From contig NZ_CP152020.1 in NCBI RefSeq assembly GCF_038624605.1, forward strand, positions 1,977,312 to 2,041,311: a stretch of DNA of 64,000 nt, written 5' to 3'. The notes under the pieces were generated by a model. It had not been told where the DNA came from. It saw only the letters and a list, made by a program, of their open reading frames with translations, and made no database searches. Positions within the stretch are counted from its first letter, which is position 1, and the number at the start of each line of letters is the position of its first letter. Positions 43,968-52,196 of this stretch are shown one piece after another. The DNA comes from Psychrobacillus sp. FSL K6-4046. Its GTDB lineage: Bacteria > Bacillota > Bacilli > Bacillales_A > Planococcaceae. Made by a program: the position numbers and the translations under genes.

Positions 43968-45125
43968 ATGGACCAATTTATTAAAACAGAAGAACAATTT
44001 GAGCTAATTGCTAAGATAAACGATTTAAAACCAGTTTTTAGACATAGAGAGCCGGAGCTCGATCAACTCGGCTCCTTCCCTTTTGCCGATTTCCAAGATT
44101 TAAAGAATATAGATTATCCTACTTTAACTTTACCAAAGGAGTACGGAGGGCAAGGCTTAGGATTGTATGAATACATACTAGCACAGGAAGCTATTTCTGA
44201 GGGAAGTGGTGCTACAGGACTATCCATTGGATGGCATAATGGGATTGTTTTGGAATATGCAGAAAACAACCATTGGGAGCAGGATGCTGCTGACTGGCTT
44301 CTAAAGGAAATAGCAAATGGTGCGATCATTAATAGTGCAGCCACTGAAAATAATGCCGGCAGCCCTACACGAGGTGCTCTTCCCCGTACAACGGTTATAC
44401 GGGATGGCAAGGATTTAGTGATTAATGGGGAGAAAACTTTTACATCTGCTTCCCCTGTACTCGATTATATTATAGTTACATGCACAAACGAAATCGGCAT
44501 TATTGAAATGATAGTAGTACCTAAGGATAGTCCTGGTGTTTCTATTCTTGAAACATGGGATATGCTTTCCATGAGAGGAACTGCAAGTCATACCCTCATT
44601 TTAGAAAATGTTAGAGTTTCCGGAAATCATATCCTGAAAGCCTTACCTGCTACCAAGACAGAAGCAAAGGGATGGATGCTTCATATTCCAGCCTGCTACT
44701 TAGGGATCGCTGCTGCAGCAAGGAAATACGCAGTTGACTTTGCAGCTTCTTATATCCCCACCTCTTTAGGAAAGCCAATCGCGGAGACTCCAAATATTAA
44801 GCATATCATAGGCGAAATGGAACTAGAGTTATCCATTGCAAGACATATGCTCTATGGTACGGTGGAACGATATGAGCAAGCAGAAGATAAGACGACCCTT
44901 CAAGAGTCACTGGATATTACTAAAATAGCCGTTACGAATGGAGCTATTAAAATAGTCGATTTGGCTATGAAAATAGTTGGCTCTAGAGCCCTATCTCAAT
45001 CTAATCCGATGCATCGCTACTACCTAAATGTAAGAGCAGGATTATACAACCCTCCGATGGAAGATATGATAAAGTCAAAATTAGCAAGTGCTGCTATTGA
45101 TGCAGCTAAAAAAGACGAAAATTAA
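43968..45125 (+). CDS. Acyl-CoA dehydrogenase-like flavoprotein (YdbM-like)
   Basis: 385 residues. The three-part ACAD fold is seen: N-terminal LPKEYGGQGLGLYEYILAQE, middle ATENNAGSPTRGALPRTTV with VINGEKTFTSASPVLDYIIV, and helical C-terminal part. The usual catalytic Glu near the C-terminus (in the RxxEGT/MHRYYLN region) is not evident: the stretch is NPMHRYYLNVRAGLYNPP. That suggests a monooxygenase- or DszC/YdbM-type enzyme rather than a typical beta-oxidation dehydrogenase. GAGAGAGG ribosome site. A terminator begins at its stop codon. Confidence 0.85.
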   Translation: MDQFIKTEEQFELIAKINDLKPVFRHREPELDQLGSFPFADFQDLKNIDYPTLTLPKEYGGQGLGLYEYILAQEAISEGSGATGLSIGWHNGIVLEYAENNHWEQDAADWLLKEIANGAIINSAATENNAGSPTRGALPRTTVIRDGKDLVINGEKTFTSASPVLDYIIVTCTNEIGIIEMIVVPKDSPGVSILETWDMLSMRGTASHTLILENVRVSGNHILKALPATKTEAKGWMLHIPACYLGIAAAARKYAVDFAASYIPTSLGKPIAETPNIKHIIGEMELELSIARHMLYGTVERYEQAEDKTTLQESLDITKIAVTNGAIKIVDLAMKIVGSRALSQSNPMHRYYLNVRAGLYNPPMEDMIKSKLASAAIDAAKKDEN

Positions 45126-45168
45126 AACGAAGCGAATGGAAAGCAGTCCATTCGCTTCGTTTTAATTT
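45125..45168 (+). terminator. Terminator after the acyl-CoA dehydrogenase-like gene
   Basis: AAAACGAAGCGAATGGA and TCCATTCGCTTCGTTTT pair perfectly over 17 bases with loop AAGCAG, then TTTT. Confidence 0.9.
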
Positions 45169-45460
45169 TGTTTAAGAATTTATAAACTTCGAAACCTGTG
45201 GATAAATTGATGGCTAGCTCCATCGCCTTGCCCCTCGGGGTCAAATGGTTAAAAGCTCCGGTTGCTGAAGAGCTGCCTCCTCGCTTTTCTCCATTTGCCT
45301 GTCGGGGCAGAGACAGGCGATTGTGCTTTTCTTGATTGGCTAGCTCCAGCGCCTTGCCCCTCGGGGTCAAATGGTTAAAAGCTCCGGTGGCTGAGGAACT
45401 TCCTCCTCGCTTTTCTCCATTTGCCTGTCGGGGCAGACATAGGCGATTGCGCTTTTCTTG
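45168..45460 (-). repeat. Repeat family B, two units plus tail (B4, minus strand)
   Basis: Two inverted copies, each with GGGGTCAAATGG, GCTCCGG and the GCCTGTCGGGGCAGA hairpin, ending in CTTTTCTTG; the family tail (TTAAGAATTTATAAACTTCG) lies on the left. It directly touches the stop codon of the next gene at 45461 and may have set its C-terminus. Confidence 0.88.
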
Positions 45461-45658
45461 TTACGTCCCAAGGGTTAAAAGGAGGTAAGAGGCTGCGTAT
45501 AAAAAAGTTACAAGGTATGTAATGATATACATCATTACTTCAAACCTGTTAAGTTTTCTGTCCCTCTTCGTCTTTTTAAGCAGACGAATATATGCATATC
45601 CACATAGCCACAGCAATAGGATCGTTACCTCGTTTACACTTTCTATTAAGTTAACCAA
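45461..45658 (-). CDS. Hypothetical small membrane protein
   Basis: 65 residues with two membrane helices (SVNEVTILLLWLCGYAYIRL and MMYIITYLVTFLYAASYLLL) joined by a basic loop KKTKRDRKLNR. TTG start with AAGGAGAAAATCTG. Its stop abuts repeat B4. No family recognised. The gap 45659-45815 contains a short piece that resembles the flank of repeat A3 (GTAGAATTG). Confidence 0.65.
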   Translation of the reverse strand: MVNLIESVNEVTILLLWLCGYAYIRLLKKTKRDRKLNRFEVMMYIITYLVTFLYAASYLLLTLGT

Positions 45659-45815
45659 CAGATTTTCTCCTTACCAATCATATTTAATTCATGTTTATAA
45701 TTACCGTTTTTGTAGAAAACCAAGAACAATAGCTTTTTAATACTGAAGTAGAATTGGCTTACAATCTTACCGGAATTTTTCCATGGGGGGTAAACGATAA
45801 AACATTAATACAAAT

Positions 45816-46532
45816 CTAAAGAAACTCACTAACCGAAACAATTTCAAATAGTCCACTTTCTTTTAAAAATTGAGCTACCAAATGGACATGAGCTGCTCCT
45901 ATTATCAAAAGTACCCGATCATTCGAAGAGGAGATTTCAGCGAGGTTTGCAAACAAAATAAGATTCCGTTGGTACCACCATCTCATCCAATCAATCCCCA
46001 CATAGTCGCTCCCCCGACCTATACGAGCAATATGCATATACATTTCATGTTGCTTTTTTATGTATTTCTCTTCGTTTAGGCTTCTAATTAGCTCATCTAT
46101 CCTTTTTTCACCTAGTGGGAGTATGAGCTTAGAACGATAAGTATCTATTAATTGAAAAACCTCTGTTTGTTCTTTTTCTACCCAATTCAGAACTTCTCCG
46201 ATTGATCGATTTCCAACGTTCTCTATCCAATCTATCGCATATACCTCTTCGTGTTTTAACTCCGCTGCCGCTCGAAAACCAAACTGATGTATTTCATCTA
46301 TTGCTAGCTCTAGTTCATTATTTAAATATTGATGATACTCTTCGTTTAATAAGTGATTTTTTTCTTTTTCAACTTCTAATGCAATTTTGTTAGGATGGAA
46401 TTCTTTTATAGCATCTACAACTTTTCTTATCTCCTCTTGCCTTTTAGTAGATCGTAAGTTATCCGTGTCTACACTGTATAAATCAGAAGTATTTCCCATA
46501 TGAAATGTCCCTAATACCATGATTTTGGTCAT
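45816..46532 (-). CDS. DUF5694 family protein (TraB/TIKI-like)
   Basis: 238 residues. MTKIMVLGTFHMGN at the start and LLIIGAAHVHLVAQFLKESG near the end are the conserved GTFHM and GxAHV motifs of DUF5694, a branch of the TraB/ChaN/TIKI fold whose relatives are metal-binding proteases or haem-binding proteins. Cytoplasmic, no signal. Function unproven. Monocistronic. Confidence 0.8.
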   Translation of the reverse strand: MTKIMVLGTFHMGNTSDLYSVDTDNLRSTKRQEEIRKVVDAIKEFHPNKIALEVEKEKNHLLNEEYHQYLNNELELAIDEIHQFGFRAAAELKHEEVYAIDWIENVGNRSIGEVLNWVEKEQTEVFQLIDTYRSKLILPLGEKRIDELIRSLNEEKYIKKQHEMYMHIARIGRGSDYVGIDWMRWWYQRNLILFANLAEISSSNDRVLLIIGAAHVHLVAQFLKESGLFEIVSVSEFL

Positions 46533-46644
46533 TTTTAATTATCATCCTCTCCCAATAGGTTAAAATTAATTTCATTAACACCTCGCAGAGTTAACATAAT
46601 TTTCTATTATTTTCCCATATAAAGGAATAAAGGTAAGAAGACGA

Positions 46645-46684
46645 AAAATAAAAAACAGAGCAAATTCTATGCGAATTGCTCTGC
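46645..46684 (-). terminator. Terminator of speD
   Basis: On the minus strand CAGAGCAATTCGCATAGAATT then TGCTCTG: stem CAGAGCAA/TTGCTCTG, followed by a T run. 59 bases after the speD stop. Confidence 0.75.
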
Positions 46685-46743
46685 TATTCTAGATGATTTT
46701 ATCTTCATTTTGAACGATTTAACATGATACTTAGAGCTTAATA

Positions 46744-47565
46744 TTATTCGGTTCGTGTCATGTTTTTGGCGTAAAAAATTTCATCCATTTCTGTTTTAAG
46801 CTTTTTGGTGATAGAGATTTTCTCTTCATTGGATAGCTCGTCTTCCTTGTAACCAAAGAGGTAGTTATTCAAATCAAATTGTTTCAGCTTACATTTGGTA
46901 TGAAAAATATTTTCCTGATAAACATTCACATCAATCATATGGTAATATTCCTGCAAGGCATTCGGAATATAATTTTGAATGGAATTAATATCGTGGTCAA
47001 TGAATAATTTATGACCCTTCACGTCTCTCGTGAATCCCCTCACTCGGTAATCCATGACCATTACATCGGTTTCGAAGGAATGTATTAGATAGTTTAGAGC
47101 TTTTAAGGGCGATATTTCTCCGCAAGTCGAAATGTCTATGTCTGCTCGAAACGTACTAATCCCTTCATCTGGATGATATTCAGGATACGTATGAACGGTA
47201 ATATGACTTTTGTCTAGATGACCAAGAACGACCTCTGGTATAGGCCCAGGGGATTGCTTAAATGATTCTATCGGTGTTTGATCCACGGGTCCTTCTGACA
47301 CTAAAATGGTCACACTTGCACCCTGGGGCTCGTAGTCCTGTTGCGCTATGTTTAAAATATTCGCTTCTATAATTTCGGACACTTTTGTTAATATATTGGT
47401 TAGACGCTCAGCGTTATATTGCTCATCAATGTATTCAATATATTTTTCCCTTTCTTCCTTCGTCCTTGTATAACAAATATCATACATATTAAAACTTAGT
47501 GTTTTCGTCAGATTATTAAAACCATGTAACTCGATTCTTTGTTTTGGTGTCAAACTCATAGACAT
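46744..47565 (-). CDS. speD: S-adenosylmethionine decarboxylase proenzyme, E. coli-type (class 1A)
   Basis: 273 residues, close to E. coli SpeD (264) and more than twice the length of the usual Bacillus SpeH (about 126). Cleavage before S120 ([13 protein letters not shown]) makes the pyruvoyl group; [20 protein letters not shown] and [17 protein letters not shown] (C148) are class-1A signatures. It converts SAM to decarboxylated SAM for spermidine synthesis. Two ATGs are possible (47565 or 47559, the latter better placed for GTGGGG). It lies downstream of metA on the same strand. Confidence 0.95.
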   Translation of the reverse strand: MSMSLTPKQRIELHGFNNLTKTLSFNMYDICYTRTKEEREKYIEYIDEQYNAERLTNILTKVSEIIEANILNIAQQDYEPQGASVTILVSEGPVDQTPIESFKQSPGPIPEVVLGHLDKSHITVHTYPEYHPDEGISTFRADIDISTCGEISPLKALNYLIHSFETDVMVMDYRVRGFTRDVKGHKLFIDHDINSIQNYIPNALQEYYHMIDVNVYQENIFHTKCKLKQFDLNNYLFGYKEDELSNEEKISITKKLKTEMDEIFYAKNMTRTE

Positions 47566-47677
47566 AACCCCACTTCCAATAATTGAAAATCATACTTTTA
47601 TAGATATGTGTATCCACAAAATACAATGTCTCTTCAATTTTGTCTTCCCTAATATTTGAATAAATAAAACTAAAATC

Positions 47678-47712
47678 AATAAAAAACTCCTGAATATTAA
47701 AACAGGAGTTTA
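47678..47712 (-). terminator. Terminator/attenuator upstream of speD, downstream of metA
   Basis: AAACTCCTG and CAGGAGTTT form a 9-base stem with a 10-base loop; TTTTTTATTG follows on the minus strand. It can end the metA transcript (300 bp away) and would reduce read-through into speD (start 113 bases later). Confidence 0.65.
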
Positions 47713-47805
47713 TATGTGTCAATTTCAAAATTCCTGTTTTTATAGAAAAACACGAACAATTAAAAGAGAACAATAAAATTTATATGATTTTTAATAATAA
47801 AGTAG

Positions 47806-47960
47806 AATTGACTTTCGCTCATATCGCGGACGCTTTCCGTGGCGTGAGTGATAAGCCATCACCCATCGCTTTCGCACGTGGTTGTAACGTTTTTATCTGT
47901 CTCACTCATCCCTGCTTACGTCGCCGCCCTCCGCTGCAATCAATATATATAATGTTCACT
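47806..47960 (+). repeat. Repeat family A, copy A3
   Basis: Keeps GGACGCTTTCC, GTGAGTGATAAGCCATCAC, GTGGTTGTAACG and TTATCTGTCTCACTCATCCC. The gap 47712-48012 otherwise holds no gene. Confidence 0.75.
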
Positions 47961-48012
47961 TTTAATCTTTAAAATGCTTTTTATGAAATTGACTCATATA
48001 TAATTTTTCTAT

Positions 48013-48921
48013 TTACTCCCAGTTATAAGGAGTAGCCTGATAAACATAGTAATTCAACCAATTAGAAAATAATAAATGTGTATGTGCCCTCCATGTATTT
48101 AATGGCTTATTAGAGGGATTATTATTTGGGAAATAGTATTTGGGCATCTCAATATCTATTCCTTTAGTTATGTCTCTATGATATTCCTCTGCTAATGTGT
48201 GCGCATCATACTCTAAATGACCAGTGACCATCACCATTTTATTGTCGTTCGATTTTACAAGAAACACACCTGCTTCCTCCGAAGTGGATAAAATAGTTAG
48301 TCGCTCATGCTTTTCTATTTCTTCTTCAGATACAGAAGTGTAACGAGATACGGGAGCATTAAACTCTTCATTAAATCCTCTTATTAAATTCTCCACTTGG
48401 TCAGTTAATATATGCCGATACACTCCCGAGCATTTACGAGAAAGTGTGAATTTATCTATACCAAAATGATAATACAGTGCAGCCTGCGCGCCCCAACAAA
48501 TATGTAAGGTGGAGGTAACATTTGATTTAGACCATTCCATTATTTCCTTCATTTCATTCCAGTAATCGACCTCCTCAAATGGCAACTGTTCTACTGGAGC
48601 ACCAGTGATAATCATCCCATCAAACTTTTTTTCTCTTATTTGATCAAATGTCGTGTAGAAAGTATCCAAATGGGTTTTGCTGGCATTCTTGGATTCATGC
48701 GTCGCTGTATTCATAAAGGTTATATTCACTTGTATTGGGGTATTCCCCAGAAGCCTTAATAGCTGAAGCTCCGTTTTTTCCTTCTCAGGCATTAGATTAA
48801 AAATAATAATGTTAAGTGGACGGATGTCCTGCTTGTAAGCACGCTCTTGATCCATGAGAAAAATTTTCTCTTCTTTTAACAGCTTAGCTGCAGGTAATTG
48901 TTTCGGAATATTGATAGGCAA
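48013..48921 (-). CDS. metA: Homoserine O-acetyltransferase (MetA family)
   Basis: 302 residues. Catalytic C142 ([15 protein letters not shown]), H235/E237 region (GHLEYDAH) and the [20 protein letters not shown] start are MetA hallmarks. Residue 111 is Glu ([13 protein letters not shown]); family work links E111 to acetyl-CoA and G111 to succinyl-CoA, so this is predicted to acetylate homoserine, the first committed step of methionine synthesis. A SAM riboswitch lies upstream. ATG start, GGGAGGGG ribosome site. Confidence 0.95.
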   Translation of the reverse strand: MPINIPKQLPAAKLLKEEKIFLMDQERAYKQDIRPLNIIIFNLMPEKEKTELQLLRLLGNTPIQVNITFMNTATHESKNASKTHLDTFYTTFDQIREKKFDGMIITGAPVEQLPFEEVDYWNEMKEIMEWSKSNVTSTLHICWGAQAALYYHFGIDKFTLSRKCSGVYRHILTDQVENLIRGFNEEFNAPVSRYTSVSEEEIEKHERLTILSTSEEAGVFLVKSNDNKMVMVTGHLEYDAHTLAEEYHRDITKGIDIEMPKYYFPNNNPSNKPLNTWRAHTHLLFSNWLNYYVYQATPYNWE

Positions 48922-49008
48922 TGACTTTCCCCTCCCAATGAAATGTGCAAGAGCACCTGTGATTTCGCCTCAAACTAAGTAGGAAATCGAACAGGAGCAA
49001 GGCAATTA

Positions 49009-49169
49009 TTAAAATAAATACCTCTCTTTCCATGTAAGAAAAGAGAGGCAGGAATTTGCTAACTAGCTCTTATCTTCCAAGATCGTCTTGTTAGGAATTA
49101 GCACCTTTCTGTACAACAGAGGTTGCCGAAGTATCACAGGGCCTAATCCCTCCACTTCTCTTGATAAGA
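49009..49169 (-). ncRNA. SAM-I (S-box) riboswitch of metA
   Basis: The minus-strand aptamer (about 49066-49169) has CTTATCAAGAGAAGTGGAGG, GGCAACCTC, AAAGGTGCTAATTCC and the closing GATAAGAGC, the S-box landmarks. The expression platform is a terminator CCTCTCTTT/AAAGAGAGG (49021-49048) with a following T-rich run. SAM binding should stop transcription of metA. Confidence 0.95.
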
Positions 49170-49254
49170 ATATTAAATTATTTAAATTATTCGTTAATAA
49201 GTTATATTAGCACGCTCTATTACTTATATCAACCCATTTTGAAAAGTATTCGGG

Positions 49255-51123
49255 TCATTCTGCTAAATCTAGCCATTTCTCCAATAATTGCTCCAATTGC
49301 TCCTCTACCCGAAGTTTTTCCAAGCTTAATGCCTCATAATTTTCCCAATCATTCTCTATGCTAATTTGTTTAGTTAGCTCACCTATAACATTTTCGAGCT
49401 CACTTATTCGCTTTTCCAAAGGAATTTCCTTTTGTTGTTTGGCAGGTGTTGCTTCTTTTAATGGCTGATTGATTATTTCTTTCCTAGTATTTTCTTTCGA
49501 GCAAAACTCATTCCATTTTTCCCTTGCCCATTCGTAAGGGCCTTCAAATGTGGTAAGCTCGCCATGCTCTAGCCAAGCAGTCCTTGGAAATAGTTTATTT
49601 AGAAAATATCTATCGTGAGATACAGCAATAATAGTCCCTGTAAAATCATCTAGCGCTTCCTCTAATACTTCTCGTGAATCAATATCAAGATGATTCGTTG
49701 GCTCATCTAATATGAGACAATTTATGTCTTGATGCATTAGCTGAGCAAGACGGAGTCGCATTCTTTCTCCTCCGCTTAAATCAGCAATTCTTTTAAAAAC
49801 ATCCGCCCCATAGAACATAAACTTCGCTAAAATGTGTCGAGCCTCTCCTTCTGCCACATTTACTTCTGCTCTAAAAATATCTATTAAGCGAGCTTTTGGA
49901 TCTGTTATTTCGAAATGTTGAGAAAGATATCCATGGCGCACATTACTACCAAATCGAGCTTCACCCGAATCTATTAACTCTACTCCTCTAAGAATATTCA
50001 AAATGGTAGTTTTACCCGTTCCATTCCTACCAACGATTGCAAGACGGTCCTTCCAATATACATGAAGCTCTGCACTGTTTAATAACATTTTTTCACCAAA
50101 GCTTTTGAAAGCCTCTTCCATTATGACAACTTCTTTTCCGCTTCGGGGTGCCGCGTCAAAAGATAGACTCATTTTCTTAGGATCTATTAGAGGTTTACGA
50201 ACCTTTTCCATCCGCTCTAATGCCCGTTCCATATTCCTCGCCTGACGGTGTAAACTCGCATTTGGAGGAACTGCTTGGTTAGCCCAAATCCTTAACCTCT
50301 TTATTGCTTCTCTCATTTTCTTTATCTTTTTTTGTTGCTCCTCATACTGTTGAAATTCACGAGTAAGTTTTTCTTCCTTTTCGATTAAAAAAGAAGAATA
50401 ATTACCATGATATTTCGTAAGCATACCATCCTCAAGATCTGCAACTTTTGTAACTACCTTATCTAAAAAATATCGGTCATGTGAAATAATAACAACTGTA
50501 CCTGTATAACTAACTAAATACTCCTCTAACCACTCTATTGCAAACAAATCCAAATGATTAGTCGGCTCATCCAACAGTAAAAGGTCTGGCTTGGTTAATA
50601 GTAGCTGTCCAAGCATTATTTTCGTTTGCTCTCCACCACTTAAACTTGAAAATGGCTGTTCTACAAAACCACCTAGCTGTAGCCCTTCAACTACTTTATC
50701 AATTTCGGAATCAATCGTATATCCGCCCTGTAACGTGAATTTTTCTTGTATGTCTCCATACTGCTTTAGGAGTTTTTCCATTGCCTCGGCATTTACCACT
50801 GCTAGTTCTTTTTCAAGTATACTCATCTTTTTCTGTAGTAGCAGAGTATCCTCGAAAGCATCGTATAACAGGTCTTTTCCTTTAACGCTTTCTGAAAAAG
50901 TAGGAATTTGGGCTAAATAACCTATTTTCGCTCCCTTTTTAAAAGTGATAATTCCATGATCAGGTTTTTCAATACCCGCTATTAGCTTAAATAGCGTTGT
51001 TTTCCCACTCCCATTTCGTCCAACTATTCCTAATTTGTCCCCCAATTTAATATCTAAAGACAGATCCTCAAATATAAGATTACCACCAAGCATTTTACTT
51101 ATTTCCTGTATTTTGCATATCAT
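49255..51123 (-). CDS. ABC-F family ribosome-associated ATPase under leader-peptide control
   Basis: 622 residues, two ABC domains and no membrane part. Walker A GRNGSGKT (35-42) and GRNGTGKT, signatures SSLSGGEQTK and DLSGGERMRLR, and Walker B LLLDEPTNHLDL and LILDEPTNHLDI. The interdomain linker is long and basic (MREAIKRLRIWANQAVPP, then HRQARNMERALERM), which in ARE ABC-F proteins reaches the peptidyl-transferase centre. A C-terminal coiled coil follows. ATG 51121-51123 is used, 9 bases after GAGGAAG; 16 residues of upstream frame have no site. A leader ORF and terminator precede it, typical of antibiotic-inducible ABC-F genes. Confidence 0.85.
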   Translation of the reverse strand: MICKIQEISKMLGGNLIFEDLSLDIKLGDKLGIVGRNGSGKTTLFKLIAGIEKPDHGIITFKKGAKIGYLAQIPTFSESVKGKDLLYDAFEDTLLLQKKMSILEKELAVVNAEAMEKLLKQYGDIQEKFTLQGGYTIDSEIDKVVEGLQLGGFVEQPFSSLSGGEQTKIMLGQLLLTKPDLLLLDEPTNHLDLFAIEWLEEYLVSYTGTVVIISHDRYFLDKVVTKVADLEDGMLTKYHGNYSSFLIEKEEKLTREFQQYEEQQKKIKKMREAIKRLRIWANQAVPPNASLHRQARNMERALERMEKVRKPLIDPKKMSLSFDAAPRSGKEVVIMEEAFKSFGEKMLLNSAELHVYWKDRLAIVGRNGTGKTTILNILRGVELIDSGEARFGSNVRHGYLSQHFEITDPKARLIDIFRAEVNVAEGEARHILAKFMFYGADVFKRIADLSGGERMRLRLAQLMHQDINCLILDEPTNHLDIDSREVLEEALDDFTGTIIAVSHDRYFLNKLFPRTAWLEHGELTTFEGPYEWAREKWNEFCSKENTRKEIINQPLKEATPAKQQKEIPLEKRISELENVIGELTKQISIENDWENYEALSLEKLRVEEQLEQLLEKWLDLAE

Positions 51124-51172
51124 TATGTTTAGCTTCCTCTCCAAATTATTGCTGGAAGCATTTTTCTGCATA

Positions 51173-51205
51173 CAAAAAGACTGCTCGAATAAGCGAGCAG
51201 TCTTC
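51173..51205 (-). terminator. Attenuator terminator between leader peptide and ABC-F gene
   Basis: Stem AGACTGCTCG/CGAGCAGTCT with a 6-base loop and TTTTTGT after it on the minus strand, 28 bases after the leader stop and 50 bases before the ABC-F start. No gene ends here except the leader, so it must act as an attenuator. Confidence 0.85.
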
Positions 51206-51231
51206 TAATGTGGTTCAGAAAGAATGGCTTA

Positions 51232-51363
51232 TCAGCTGTGAATTTCATGTAATTGTCTAAAAAAGGACAGACTGGTCCCGTTAGTAGCAAATCCATGAGT
51301 AATCGCACATGATGTGGATAAAAATTCCAATATAAATCCATGTGCATTCACAGTGTTTTTCAT
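51232..51363 (-). CDS. Leader peptide of the ABC-F gene (putative ribosome-stalling uORF)
   Basis: 43 residues starting MKNTVNAHGFILEFLSTS and ending RQLHEIHS. GGAGGTGAAGGAAGA before the ATG is a strong ribosome site. It is followed directly by an intrinsic terminator and then the ABC-F gene. This is the arrangement of vmlR, lsa and msr-type genes, where a ribosome stalled by an antibiotic on the leader prevents the terminator forming (family knowledge). The stall sequence and the drug are unknown. Confidence 0.7.
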   Translation of the reverse strand: MKNTVNAHGFILEFLSTSCAITHGFATNGTSLSFFRQLHEIHS

Positions 51364-51438
51364 TCTTCCTTCACCTCCGTCCATTAATGTAAGATTATTT
51401 TAACATATTACATTATTTCGTACAATGTGAATTTTTAT

Positions 51439-51666
51439 TTATTCGTAACCTTCTAATCCCTCTAAGCCAGGATCATTTAACTCATTCGTATTTGGCATTC
51501 CTGCATCGTTTTCTTTATTTACTTCTGCATTTCCTGATTCAGGCCCATAATTTTGCCTATTATTATCAATGATTTCAGGCGGTGGAAGTTCATTGGATGT
51601 GCGGTCTTCACCGCAGGCACTCAAGGGCAACAAAGTAAAAATCAATATAGCTATAATTTTTTTCAT
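51439..51666 (-). CDS. Hypothetical lipoprotein
   Basis: 75 residues. Start ATG 51664-51666 with AAAGGAG: MKKIIAILIFTLLPLSACGE is a lipoprotein signal with lipobox LSAC. The rest is short, acidic and Asn/Glu/Pro-rich (PPPEIIDNNRQNYGPESGNA), so it is probably a disordered surface protein. No family recognised. It shares the strand of the ABC-F leader. Confidence 0.7.
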   Translation of the reverse strand: MKKIIAILIFTLLPLSACGEDRTSNELPPPEIIDNNRQNYGPESGNAEVNKENDAGMPNTNELNDPGLEGLEGYE

Positions 51667-51752
51667 GTCATACTCCTTTTGATACTGCAACTAAAAATGA
51701 CAAGCTGCAATTCCTTTTCACATAGAATGGACCAATCCAATCATTTTATCCA

Positions 51753-51786
51753 CAAAAAAACCAGCATTAAAAATGCTGGTCTTTTT
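51753..51786 (-). terminator. Terminator after the AI-2E/Spo0M-like operon
   Basis: ACCAGCATT and AATGCTGGT form a stem with an A-rich 4-base loop; A and T tracts on both sides. Confidence 0.8.
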
Positions 51787-51791
51787 GCTAA

Positions 51792-52196
51792 TTATTCTTC
51801 AATGTCGAAATGTATCTCATCTTCATCGTTATATTCAGAGCCATTTTCAAACAATACAGTCGTTCTCAATATAAGCGTTGTCATTTCCTCTGCACCATCT
51901 GGAAGCCATCTTTCATCTGGCATGATTTCAAAAGGAATCATTTGCATATCCTTTGAAGCTACTGTGCCTACCAGTTCTATAGAATGCTTGGAAACAACTT
52001 TGGGAGCTTCTCCATTAATCACTTTAAAGACTTCTAACTTAATATTCTCGATTTGCTCATAGTCATGAACTCCATCAATATAAATCGTACCTGAAAGATT
52101 GATCCCATGTTCAATATAAGGATGATCCACCACAGTATCAATCTTTATGGATTTCACTTCAATACTGGAGTTGAATTTTTTGGCCATTATTCTCAT
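51792..52196 (-). CDS. Hypothetical protein, possibly Spo0M-like
   Basis: 134 residues. The pattern of alternating strands LSGTIYIDGVHDYEQIENIK, then MIPFEIMPDERWLP and ILRTTVLFENGSEYNDEDEI, resembles the arrestin-like fold of Spo0M sporulation-control proteins, but the match is only by eye. It begins inside the stop of the AI-2E transporter gene (ATGA), so the two are translationally coupled and probably function together. A terminator follows. Confidence 0.55.
   Translation of the reverse strand: MRIMAKKFNSSIEVKSIKIDTVVDHPYIEHGINLSGTIYIDGVHDYEQIENIKLEVFKVINGEAPKVVSKHSIELVGTVASKDMQMIPFEIMPDERWLPDGAEEMTTLILRTTVLFENGSEYNDEDEIHFDIEE

Noticed and set aside
45122-45370. 82-residue minus-strand ORF
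   Set aside because: It lies across repeat B4 and the acyl-CoA dehydrogenase terminator.
47784-47972. 62-residue ORF
   Set aside because: It is repeat A3, with no ribosome site.
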